DNA of 64,000 bases, taken from positions 248,001 to 312,000 of the forward strand of contig CAMVCB010000003.1 in assembly GCA_947165895.1 (NCBI GenBank), written 5' to 3'. Each line of letters begins with the position of its first letter. Within the stretch, counting starts at the first letter, position 1. The translations under genes were made by a program, and so were the position numbers. The DNA comes from an uncultured Treponema sp. Lineage in GTDB: Bacteria; Spirochaetota; Spirochaetia; Treponematales; Treponemataceae. Of this stretch, positions 44,807 to 51,738 are shown piece by piece. The notes under the pieces were generated by a model. The model was not told where the DNA came from, ran no database searches, and worked only from the letters and a program-made list of their open reading frames with translations.

Positions 44807-44835
44807 TTGTCTTATAAAGAATAGTAAGATAAAAT
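44807..44835 (+). promoter_or_regulatory. Promoter of chemoreceptor 3
   Basis: TTGTCT (44807-44812), 17 bases and TAAAAT (44830-44835). A leader of about 65 bases precedes the ATG at 44909. Confidence 0.55.
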
Positions 44836-44908
44836 TATTATACAGTGGAAGGGCTTTCTGAAAAGGAAAGAAGTTACATTTTTAATCTCTTATTCAGGAG
44901 AACATTTT

Positions 44909-46981
44909 ATGAAGATTAAATCAAAGCTGACAGTAACCCACATTTTGATTGCTGTTTTCTGTTCCATCCTTATTGCAATTCCTACAGTGACAAAAGAAAC
45001 AAAGGTTCTGGAAAAAGATATCAATGAAAAAATTGATTTACAGCTGGAAAGCATTTACAGCCAGGTTTCAGATTTTGTAAACGGCACACAAAACCTGATT
45101 AAATCCTGCTCTGATCATTTTGCAAGCTATACAGAATATGATCTTGATGAAGCAGAAGATTTTCTGATCCGGGCAGTTAATAAAGATCCTCTTTATCAGA
45201 TGGTTTACTTTACCTCTGCCCTGTCTATTCCAAAGGGTGGTTTTCTTTATGACAACCTTCACTGGCGGGCTCCGGATAGCTTTGATCAGACCACAAGGGA
45301 ATGGTTTCAGGCAACAAAAGGTACGCGGGATTCATTTTTTGCCGTTCCTTATGTTGATGAGGTTTCGGGCTCTCTTGTTGTTACAACTTCCCGGGGGGTT
45401 TTTAACAAGAATGGCTATGCCGGTGCAATTGGTGCGGACTTTACAATAGACACTCTGGGCGACTTTGTAAAAAGCATGAAAATTTCTAAAAACGGACTTT
45501 CCTTCTTCATTACTGCTGACGGAAAATACATCACAAATGAAGAAAGCTCAAAAATCCTTAAAGATAATTTTTATGATGATTTTGAAGTTACTGAGCTTAA
45601 GGGCGAGGTTTTGAAAAATGATAAAATCATAAAAACCAGATACGGAAACTATTACTTTGCATCAAGAAAAATGCCGGGTATCACAAAATGGACTTTCGTA
45701 ACAATCGGACCAAAAGCAGAAATTTACGAAACCTTGTGGCAATCAATCACCATTGTTGTCATCATGTTTGCCGCCAGCATTATTTTTTCGATTATAATCG
45801 GTATTTTGATTTCCGCTCAGATTGTAAAGCCTTTGAGCAGGGTGGGAAGCGCCGTTAAGGAAATCGCATCCGGAAATGCAGACCTTACAAAGCGTCTGAA
45901 AAAGGATTCAAATGATGAAATCGGTGATGTGGTAGACGGCTTTAACAGTTTTACGGAAAAGCTTCAGGAAATCATTGCAAAAATCATGGATGCGGGAAAA
46001 AAGCTGAACAATGCAGGTTCGGACTTAAGTTCCAGCACTCAGGATACGGCAAGCTCCATCACTCAGATTATTGCAAATATTGAAAGCGTACATAAGCAGA
46101 TAAACACCCAGTCTGAAAGCGTACACCAGACTGCGGGGGCGGTAAACGAGATTGCCTCTAACATTCAGTCCCTTGAACACATGATAGAAAATCAGTCCCG
46201 CTGTGTTTCAGACGCCTCATCTGCCGTAGAAGAGATGATTGGAAACATTTCCTCGGTAAACAGCTCGGTAGAACGCATGGCCAGGGAATTTGAGCTTCTT
46301 GAATCTGATTCTTCCACCGGAGCAACAATGCAGGAGGATGTAAACTCACGAATTGAGCGCATTGAAGAGCAGTCCCTTATGCTGCAGGAGGCAAATGCCG
46401 CTATTTCTGCCATTGCCGAACAGACAAACCTTCTTGCCATGAATGCGGCAATTGAAGCTGCCCATGCCGGTGAAGCGGGAAAAGGATTTTCTGTTGTTGC
46501 TGATGAAATCCGTAAGCTTTCAGAAACATCTTCCGACCAGTCAAATACAATCGGAAAACAGCTTGAATCAATTAAGGAATCAATTTCCCAGATGGTTTCG
46601 GCATCGTCGGAATCCCGTTCGGTTTTCAATTCCCTTATTTCAAGAATCAACGAAACAAATCAGCTTGTACACCAGATAAAATCTGCCATGGAGGAACAGA
46701 ACGAAGGTTCTAAACAGATTATCAATGCCCTTCAGTCTATGACTGACAGTACATCTGAGGTAAAAACTGCCTCTAACGAAATGTCGGCCGGGAATCAGGC
46801 AATACTTACCGAAGTTCAGAATCTTCAGAATGCAACGGGCATAATGCAGTCCAGCATGGAAGAAATGAAAATCGGTGCTGCAAAAATCAATGAAACCGGC
46901 GCTACCCTCAGTGAAATTTCCAGCAACATGGAAAAATCAATTCAGGCAATCGACGGCGAAATTAACGAGTTTAAAGTTTAG
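44909..46981 (+). CDS. Methyl-accepting chemotaxis protein 3 (Cache type)
   Basis: The protein has 690 residues with the same plan as receptors 1 and 2: TM1 at about 10-27, double Cache, TM2 at about 280-302, HAMP (QIVKPLSRVGSAVKEIASGN) and a signalling domain with tip [20 protein letters not shown] followed by [12 protein letters not shown]. It resembles receptor 1 most closely, and the two are likely paralogues. The Cache motif reads R-E-W-F, Y-V-D, G-A-D, one substitution (Tyr to Phe) from the amino-acid motif. AGGAGA lies eight bases before the ATG. It is monocistronic and convergent with asnB. Confidence 0.92.
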   Translation: MKIKSKLTVTHILIAVFCSILIAIPTVTKETKVLEKDINEKIDLQLESIYSQVSDFVNGTQNLIKSCSDHFASYTEYDLDEAEDFLIRAVNKDPLYQMVYFTSALSIPKGGFLYDNLHWRAPDSFDQTTREWFQATKGTRDSFFAVPYVDEVSGSLVVTTSRGVFNKNGYAGAIGADFTIDTLGDFVKSMKISKNGLSFFITADGKYITNEESSKILKDNFYDDFEVTELKGEVLKNDKIIKTRYGNYYFASRKMPGITKWTFVTIGPKAEIYETLWQSITIVVIMFAASIIFSIIIGILISAQIVKPLSRVGSAVKEIASGNADLTKRLKKDSNDEIGDVVDGFNSFTEKLQEIIAKIMDAGKKLNNAGSDLSSSTQDTASSITQIIANIESVHKQINTQSESVHQTAGAVNEIASNIQSLEHMIENQSRCVSDASSAVEEMIGNISSVNSSVERMAREFELLESDSSTGATMQEDVNSRIERIEEQSLMLQEANAAISAIAEQTNLLAMNAAIEAAHAGEAGKGFSVVADEIRKLSETSSDQSNTIGKQLESIKESISQMVSASSESRSVFNSLISRINETNQLVHQIKSAMEEQNEGSKQIINALQSMTDSTSEVKTASNEMSAGNQAILTEVQNLQNATGIMQSSMEEMKIGAAKINETGATLSEISSNMEKSIQAIDGEINEFKV

Positions 46982-47010
46982 AGGGGACAAAGCACAGGCC
47001 CTGTTCCCTG
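46982..47010. terminator. Hairpin between chemoreceptor 3 and asnB
   Basis: AGGGGAC pairs with GTTCCCT (one G-T) across a GC-rich loop, directly after the receptor stop codon and before the convergent asnB stop. Only short T stretches follow. Confidence 0.5.
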
Positions 47011-47019
47011 CAGCTTTCT

Positions 47020-48876
47020 TTATTTTCTGTAAGCGTCGTTGTGGACTCCGCCGATTGCGCGGCCACTAGGCTCGTCCATGTTCTTCCAGGCGGCGTCCCA
47101 TTCAAGGGCTTTAGCGGTTGAGCAGGCAACTCCGGCTTCATGCGGTACGCAGCGGGCAGCGGAGTCGCTTGGGAAGAGGCGGCTGTAGATTTCGCGGTAG
47201 TAGTATTCCTCTTTTGTTTTTGGAGGATTTACCGGAAAGCGGTTTTCGCGGCGGGCGAACTCAGCATCACTTACCTTTTCTTCTGTGATTTTCTTAAGGG
47301 TATCAATCCAGTTATAGCCTACACCGTCAGAAAACTGTTCCTTCTGGCGCCATGCAATGTTTTCCGGCAGCATGTCTTCAAAGGCTTTGCGCAAAATCCA
47401 TTTTTCCATTCGCTGATTTCCGTCCGGCAGGCGGATGTTCATTTTGTCGACCGGGTTTAGGCTCATTGCGATGTCGATAAAATCTTTGTCGAGGAATGGA
47501 ACGCGGCCTTCTACCCCCCAGGCCATAAGGGATTTGTTGGCACGCAGGCAATCGTAAAGGTGAAGCTTACTCATTTTGCGAACCAGCTCTTCGTGGAATT
47601 CCTGGGCGTTTGGAGCCTTGTGGAAGTAAAGGTAGCCGCCGAAAAGCTCGTCACTTCCCTCGCCGCTCAAAACCATCTTGATTCCCATTGATTTGATTAC
47701 CCGGGCAAGCAGGTACATTGGAGTTGAAGCGCGGACAGTCGTAATGTCGTAAGTTTCGATGTGGTAGATTACGTCAGGCAGGGCATCCAGAGCCTCCTGA
47801 ATTGTAAAGTGAACCTCGTGGTGAACGGTGCCGATGTAATCTGCGGCTTTTTTTGCGGCAATCAGATCCGGGGAACCTTCAAGTCCGACTGCAAAGGAAT
47901 GGAGCTGAGGCCACCAGGCAGATTCGCGGCTGTCTGATTCAACACGTTTTTTGCTGTATTTCTGGGTGATGGCAGCAATGATTGATGAGTCCAGGCCGCC
48001 GGAAAGGAGTACGCCGTATGGAACGTCGGACATAAGCTGAGATTTTACGGCAGCTTCCAGACCGTTGCGGACTTTTTCGATTACCGAAGGGTTGATAACT
48101 TCGCCTTTGTCGTCGGTGGCACGCGGGGAATTTTTAACATTGTCGTAAGTCTCCCAGTCGCGTTTGTACCATTTAACTGGTCGTGGAGTATTGCCACACG
48201 GATTGAGGATTCCTGCGGAATCCTGGTTTGCTAAGGCAAAATCTTCTATTAAGGGGTTAGACGTTTCGAATCCGTGTGATACTTTTCCTGAATACAAATA
48301 GTGTCCGTTCGGGAATTCTTCGATTGTCTGGCAGTCGCCTTCCAGGGCCTTTAGTTCGCTTGCAACATAGTAGCGGCCGGCCTTGTCCCAGCCCTGATAA
48401 AGGGGAATAACACCGATTTCATCGCGGGCAATAAGGTAGGCGTCGTGTTCGCTGTCGTAAAGGGCAAAGGCAAAAATGCCGGAAAGCTCTTCTATCATTT
48501 TTGAGAAGTCGCCTGTTTCGCGGTATTTTTTGTAAAGAGGAATGATAACCTCGCAGTCAGAACCTGTGCGGAAAGAGTATTTTCCTTCAAAGCGGACCCG
48601 GATTTCCTTGTGATTGTAAATTTCACCGTTAGCCGCCAGAATTATTTTTTCATCATCACTGACAAGAGGCTGCTTACCCGAAAGCGGATCAACAATAGAA
48701 AGGCGCTCATGGCTTAAAATTGCATTATCGCCGGTATAAACTCCGCTCCAGTCCGGCCCGCGGTGCCTTATCCTCTTAGACATCTCCAGAACCTGCGCCC
48801 GCAGCTCCTCCTTCAACCCTTCCGCAAGAGGCTGCCCACCAGAAGTTAAATCAAATGCTCCAACAAAACCGCACAT
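47020..48876 (-). CDS. asnB: Asparagine synthetase B (glutamine-hydrolysing)
   Basis: The protein has 618 residues. The N-terminal class II glutaminase starts at MCGFVGAF, whose Cys2 is the catalytic nucleophile once Met is removed. This fixes the start at 48876; an upstream in-frame extension to 48969 would bury that Cys. The C-terminal synthetase domain has the PP-loop GVLLSGGLDSSIIAAI near 300. It makes asparagine from aspartate, glutamine and ATP. The gene has its own promoter (49037-49009) and, before the coding region, an 18-bp hairpin with a T run that looks like an attenuator. No Shine-Dalgarno sequence directly precedes the ATG. Confidence 0.93.
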   Translation of the reverse strand: MCGFVGAFDLTSGGQPLAEGLKEELRAQVLEMSKRIRHRGPDWSGVYTGDNAILSHERLSIVDPLSGKQPLVSDDEKIILAANGEIYNHKEIRVRFEGKYSFRTGSDCEVIIPLYKKYRETGDFSKMIEELSGIFAFALYDSEHDAYLIARDEIGVIPLYQGWDKAGRYYVASELKALEGDCQTIEEFPNGHYLYSGKVSHGFETSNPLIEDFALANQDSAGILNPCGNTPRPVKWYKRDWETYDNVKNSPRATDDKGEVINPSVIEKVRNGLEAAVKSQLMSDVPYGVLLSGGLDSSIIAAITQKYSKKRVESDSRESAWWPQLHSFAVGLEGSPDLIAAKKAADYIGTVHHEVHFTIQEALDALPDVIYHIETYDITTVRASTPMYLLARVIKSMGIKMVLSGEGSDELFGGYLYFHKAPNAQEFHEELVRKMSKLHLYDCLRANKSLMAWGVEGRVPFLDKDFIDIAMSLNPVDKMNIRLPDGNQRMEKWILRKAFEDMLPENIAWRQKEQFSDGVGYNWIDTLKKITEEKVSDAEFARRENRFPVNPPKTKEEYYYREIYSRLFPSDSAARCVPHEAGVACSTAKALEWDAAWKNMDEPSGRAIGGVHNDAYRK

Positions 48877-48930
48877 ACGCTTATAGCAGAAACCGTTAAA
48901 AATTACGCTTTCCTTCCTCCATTTCAAATT

Positions 48931-48996
48931 TAAAAACAAAAGAGGCCGTAGATTTTCCGCCGGGGACAATCCCAGTGTAAAATCTACGACCTCTTT
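48931..48996 (-). promoter_or_regulatory. Terminator-like hairpin in the asnB leader (attenuator candidate)
   Basis: On the minus strand 48996-48979 pairs with 48956-48939 (18 bp, one G-T) across a 22-base loop and is followed by TTTTGTTTTT. The predicted transcription start is near 49002, so the stem begins about six bases from the 5' end. The gene on the other side is divergent, so no upstream minus-strand gene needs this terminator. Confidence 0.72.
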
Positions 48997-49008
48997 GCCG
49001 TTAGTTTT

Positions 49009-49037
49009 ATATTACTGATTTAAGCTTTTTATGACAA
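49009..49037 (-). promoter_or_regulatory. Promoter of asnB
   Basis: TTGTCA (49037-49032), a 17-base spacer and TAATAT (49014-49009) on the minus strand. Confidence 0.65.
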
Positions 49038-49143
49038 GACTATACTCAGGGCCTACGCATTTTAAATACCTTTAAATAATAAATATTAATACATCTTACC
49101 TGCAATTATGTATATCATAGTGTACTTTTTTTGTCTATTAATA

Positions 49144-49171
49144 TTGACTTTAAAAAATATTGTTTTATACT
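49144..49171 (+). promoter_or_regulatory. Promoter of the XRE-PIN module (leaderless type)
   Basis: TTGACT (49144-49149), 16 bases and TATACT (49166-49171). Seven bases separate the -10 from the ATG at 49179. Confidence 0.68.
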
Positions 49172-49178
49172 TTTAATC

Positions 49179-49712
49179 ATGAACGAAACTTTAAAAGCTT
49201 TACGGGAACAGAATAATTATTCTCAGGCGGCGGTGGCAGCTTATCTTGATGTTTCAAGACAGATGTATATTAAGTATGAAAACGGAGACGCTCTTCCTCC
49301 TGTAAAAATTGTGACTCAGCTTTCGAATTTTTACAGGGTTCCTTATGATGTAATTCTTGAAGATAAGCTCAATCCTAAATATCAGAATGCAGAGATTAAT
49401 AAATCAGACTTCAAATATGCTGAAAAAGATACAGTTTATGAAGTTCACGAATCTGCGCCAGCTTACGGTTTAATGGATAATTCATCTTCTTACTATTTAA
49501 AATCTATTCTCGAAATGCTGCCGAAACTTGTTTACAAGGAACAACTGAAGGTGCTGGAAAAGCTTAGCGGACTTGTTCAGAAGGCTACGGAAGAAAAGCT
49601 TAAGCCTAAGATGCAAAATTCTTTCTATGACAGACTCACTGAATTGAATAATAAATATCATCCAAAATCAGATGGAATCAAATGGACAAGAGAGGAACTT
49701 TATGAAAGATAG
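49179..49712 (+). CDS. XRE-family antitoxin / transcriptional regulator
   Basis: The protein has 177 residues. The N-terminal ~65 residues form a Cro/C1-type helix-turn-helix (LKALREQNNYSQAAVAAYLD, then VSRQMYIKYENG). The rest is helical and ends GIKWTREELYER, similar in style to C-terminal toxin-binding tails of small antitoxins. The stop codon overlaps the start of a PIN-domain toxin, so it is the likely antitoxin of a type II module that represses its own promoter. It is longer than usual VapB antitoxins. ATG 49179 is chosen from the HTH start; the upstream in-frame reading from 49131 lies inside the promoter. Confidence 0.82.
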   Translation: MNETLKALREQNNYSQAAVAAYLDVSRQMYIKYENGDALPPVKIVTQLSNFYRVPYDVILEDKLNPKYQNAEINKSDFKYAEKDTVYEVHESAPAYGLMDNSSSYYLKSILEMLPKLVYKEQLKVLEKLSGLVQKATEEKLKPKMQNSFYDRLTELNNKYHPKSDGIKWTREELYER

Positions 49713-50148
49713 AAAATTTGAATCATCATCAGCAGCAGAAGGAAAAGTTTTTTTTGACACTAACATTCTGGTGTATTCTGTTGATGAAAGAACTCCTGAA
49801 AAGAAAGTAATTGCTTCAAACCTGCTGGATGAAGCGTCTCGTTCAAAAAACGGCATTATTTCTACACAGAGCCTGCAGGAGTTTTATAACGCGGCCGTAA
49901 AAAAACTTAACCTTTCGAAACAGGCTGCTAAAGAATATGTTGATTTTTTTTCAAAGCAGTTTCCTGTAAAAGAAATCTCGATTCCTCTTATCATAAAAGC
50001 TATCGACATAAGCATAAAAAACGGGCTTTCTTTTTGGGACTCTTTAATACTTTCAGCCGCAAATGACACAGGCTGTATTCTTGTATATTCGGAAGATATG
50101 AACAGCGGTCAGATTATCTGCGGTACGAAAGTATTAAATCCGTTTTAG
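49702..50148 (+). CDS. PIN-domain toxin (VapC-like ribonuclease)
   Basis: The protein has 148 residues. PIN-domain acidic residues are visible: KVFFDTNILVYSVDE (first Asp), STQSLQEFYNAA (Glu), GLSFWDSLILSAA (Asp) and VYSEDMNSG (final Asp). Such proteins are Mg2+-dependent RNases, often cutting initiator tRNA or rRNA. ATG 49702 overlaps the antitoxin stop by eleven bases, with AGAGGA just upstream, so translation is coupled. Confidence 0.87.
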   Translation: MKDRKFESSSAAEGKVFFDTNILVYSVDERTPEKKVIASNLLDEASRSKNGIISTQSLQEFYNAAVKKLNLSKQAAKEYVDFFSKQFPVKEISIPLIIKAIDISIKNGLSFWDSLILSAANDTGCILVYSEDMNSGQIICGTKVLNPF

Positions 50149-50162
50149 CGGAATGCAGGCTG

Positions 50163-51560
50163 TTAAAACAATCCCATGCCCGCAAGAAGAATTACGAACA
50201 AAAGAACCGGCGCAACAAACTTTATCATAACAATATAAAGTCCCTTGCGGCCGAACTTTTCGCGGTTTCGGGTAATTTCATCAATCAGGAATTTTGGCTT
50301 TGTTACCCAGCCGATAAGGATACAGGTAAGAAGACTTGTAATCGGCATGAGGATGATGTTGCTGAAGTAATCAAGAATATCAAGAATCTGGCCTGTAGAG
50401 CCGTTTGGCAGCTTGAGTTCAAAATAGAAGACGTTGTAACCCAGGCAGACGATTACAGAAACTATAAAGGTTGCGGCGGCCATAACTGTGGCGGAACGTC
50501 TGCGGCTCCAGTTGAATTTATCAATCATACTTGAAGTAATTGCTTCAAGGATTGAAACTGCTGATGTAAGGGCCGCAAACAATACCATTACAAAGAAAAT
50601 AAGGCCGATGAACTCGCCTATACTGCCAAGAGAATTGAAAACTTTTGGAAGGGTGATGAACATAAGTCCAGGACCAGCAGACATTCCCTCTTTTCCGGAA
50701 AAAACATAAACGGCAGGAACAATCATCATTCCGGCAAGAATTGCGATTCCGGTATCAAAAATTTCAATGTGATTAACTGCTTTTCCAAGGTTGCCGCTCT
50801 TTTTCATGTAAGAACCATAGGCAATCATAATTCCCATGGCGATTGAAAGAGAATAAAAGAGCTGGCCCATGGCTGTAAGGCAGACTTTCAAAAAGCCTTT
50901 AAATGTTAGGCCTTCAAAATTAGGGATAAAATAAACTGTGGCACCCTGAAGACCTGTTCTTGTAAGGCCTGTTTCATCAGTGTGGGAAATAAAAAGTGAA
51001 TAAAAGGCGATGAAAACAACGATTAAAACAAGAATCGGCATAAGGATTTTTGAATATCTTTCGATTCCGCGTTCAACACCCTTGTAAACAATAATAAAGC
51101 TGAGGAAGGCAAAAATGATTGTGTAGAAAAGTGGCTGCCACTGGGAAGTGATAAAGCCGGTAAAAAAGCCCTTTTCTACTGTAACGCTGCCCTGAAAGGC
51201 CAGATACGAGAAGGCATATTTTAATACCCAGCCGCCGATTACACAGTAGTAAGGATAAATAAGAAAAGGAACGATAAAAGAAAAACAGCCTAAAAATCCC
51301 CATTTAGGATTAATTTTTTTGTAGGCTGTAAGCGGACTTTCCTGGGTTTTGCGGCCGATTGCAATTTCTGTGATGAGAAGGGCAAAACCAAATGTAACTG
51401 CAAAAATAAGATAAACTAAGAGAAAGAGTCCGCCGCCGAATTTTGCGGCCAGATAAGGGAAACGCCAGATGTTTCCAAGTCCTACTGCGCTGCCTGCCGA
51501 AGCAAGGACAAAGCCTAAAGAACCTGAAAAGGAATTGCGTTCTTTAACTTGTGAATTCAT
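50163..51560 (-). CDS. Neurotransmitter:sodium symporter (NSS) family amino-acid transporter
   Basis: The protein has 465 residues and about 11 membrane helices, as in many bacterial NSS carriers. The first helix has the conserved GSAVGLGNIWRFPYLAAKFG motif (Na+ and substrate site). Na+-driven uptake of an amino acid is expected (LeuT, TnaT and MhsT are relatives); the exact substrate is not visible. ATG 51560 has GAGG six bases upstream. That GAGG lies in the 3' arm of a 17-bp perfect hairpin. It lies downstream of amt-PII in the same direction. Confidence 0.92.
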   Translation of the reverse strand: MNSQVKERNSFSGSLGFVLASAGSAVGLGNIWRFPYLAAKFGGGLFLLVYLIFAVTFGFALLITEIAIGRKTQESPLTAYKKINPKWGFLGCFSFIVPFLIYPYYCVIGGWVLKYAFSYLAFQGSVTVEKGFFTGFITSQWQPLFYTIIFAFLSFIIVYKGVERGIERYSKILMPILVLIVVFIAFYSLFISHTDETGLTRTGLQGATVYFIPNFEGLTFKGFLKVCLTAMGQLFYSLSIAMGIMIAYGSYMKKSGNLGKAVNHIEIFDTGIAILAGMMIVPAVYVFSGKEGMSAGPGLMFITLPKVFNSLGSIGEFIGLIFFVMVLFAALTSAVSILEAITSSMIDKFNWSRRRSATVMAAATFIVSVIVCLGYNVFYFELKLPNGSTGQILDILDYFSNIILMPITSLLTCILIGWVTKPKFLIDEITRNREKFGRKGLYIVMIKFVAPVLLFVILLAGMGLF

Positions 51561-51563
51561 AAA

Positions 51564-51617
51564 AAACCTCAAAAACCATTTATTGTAACTTTTCAATTAT
51601 AATGGTTTTTGAGGTTT
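51564..51617 (-). promoter_or_regulatory. 17-bp perfect hairpin covering the ribosome-binding site of the NSS gene
   Basis: Positions 51617-51601 pair perfectly with 51580-51564 across a 20-base loop (51600-51581). The GAGG ribosome-binding site lies in the 3' arm, and T residues run to the ATG, so the same structure could block translation or end transcription. A TATAAT box spans the stem-loop border (51604-51599), which would allow a shorter message without the 5' arm. Confidence 0.75.
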
Positions 51618-51681
51618 GATGATAGAGCTGCTATCGCGACGGCGCCTCGCATAGTCTCGGCGCTTGAGATGTTTTTATCGT

Positions 51682-51727
51682 AGAACCTAAACTGTTGCAC
51701 TGTCGTACAACAGTTTTTAACGGTTCT
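51682..51727 (-). terminator. Hairpin after the amt-PII stop codon
   Basis: A two-part stem pairs 51689-51697 with 51708-51716 (9 bp) and 51682-51687 with 51722-51727 (6 bp). No T run follows in the minus direction, so it may protect the 3' end rather than terminate. GC-rich short inverted repeats continue at 51630-51675. Confidence 0.5.
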
Positions 51728-51738
51728 GCTATTATCAT

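Noticed and set aside
48877..48969. N-terminally extended asnB
   Set aside because: The extension would cover the catalytic Cys2 of the glutaminase domain and overlaps the leader hairpin and T run.
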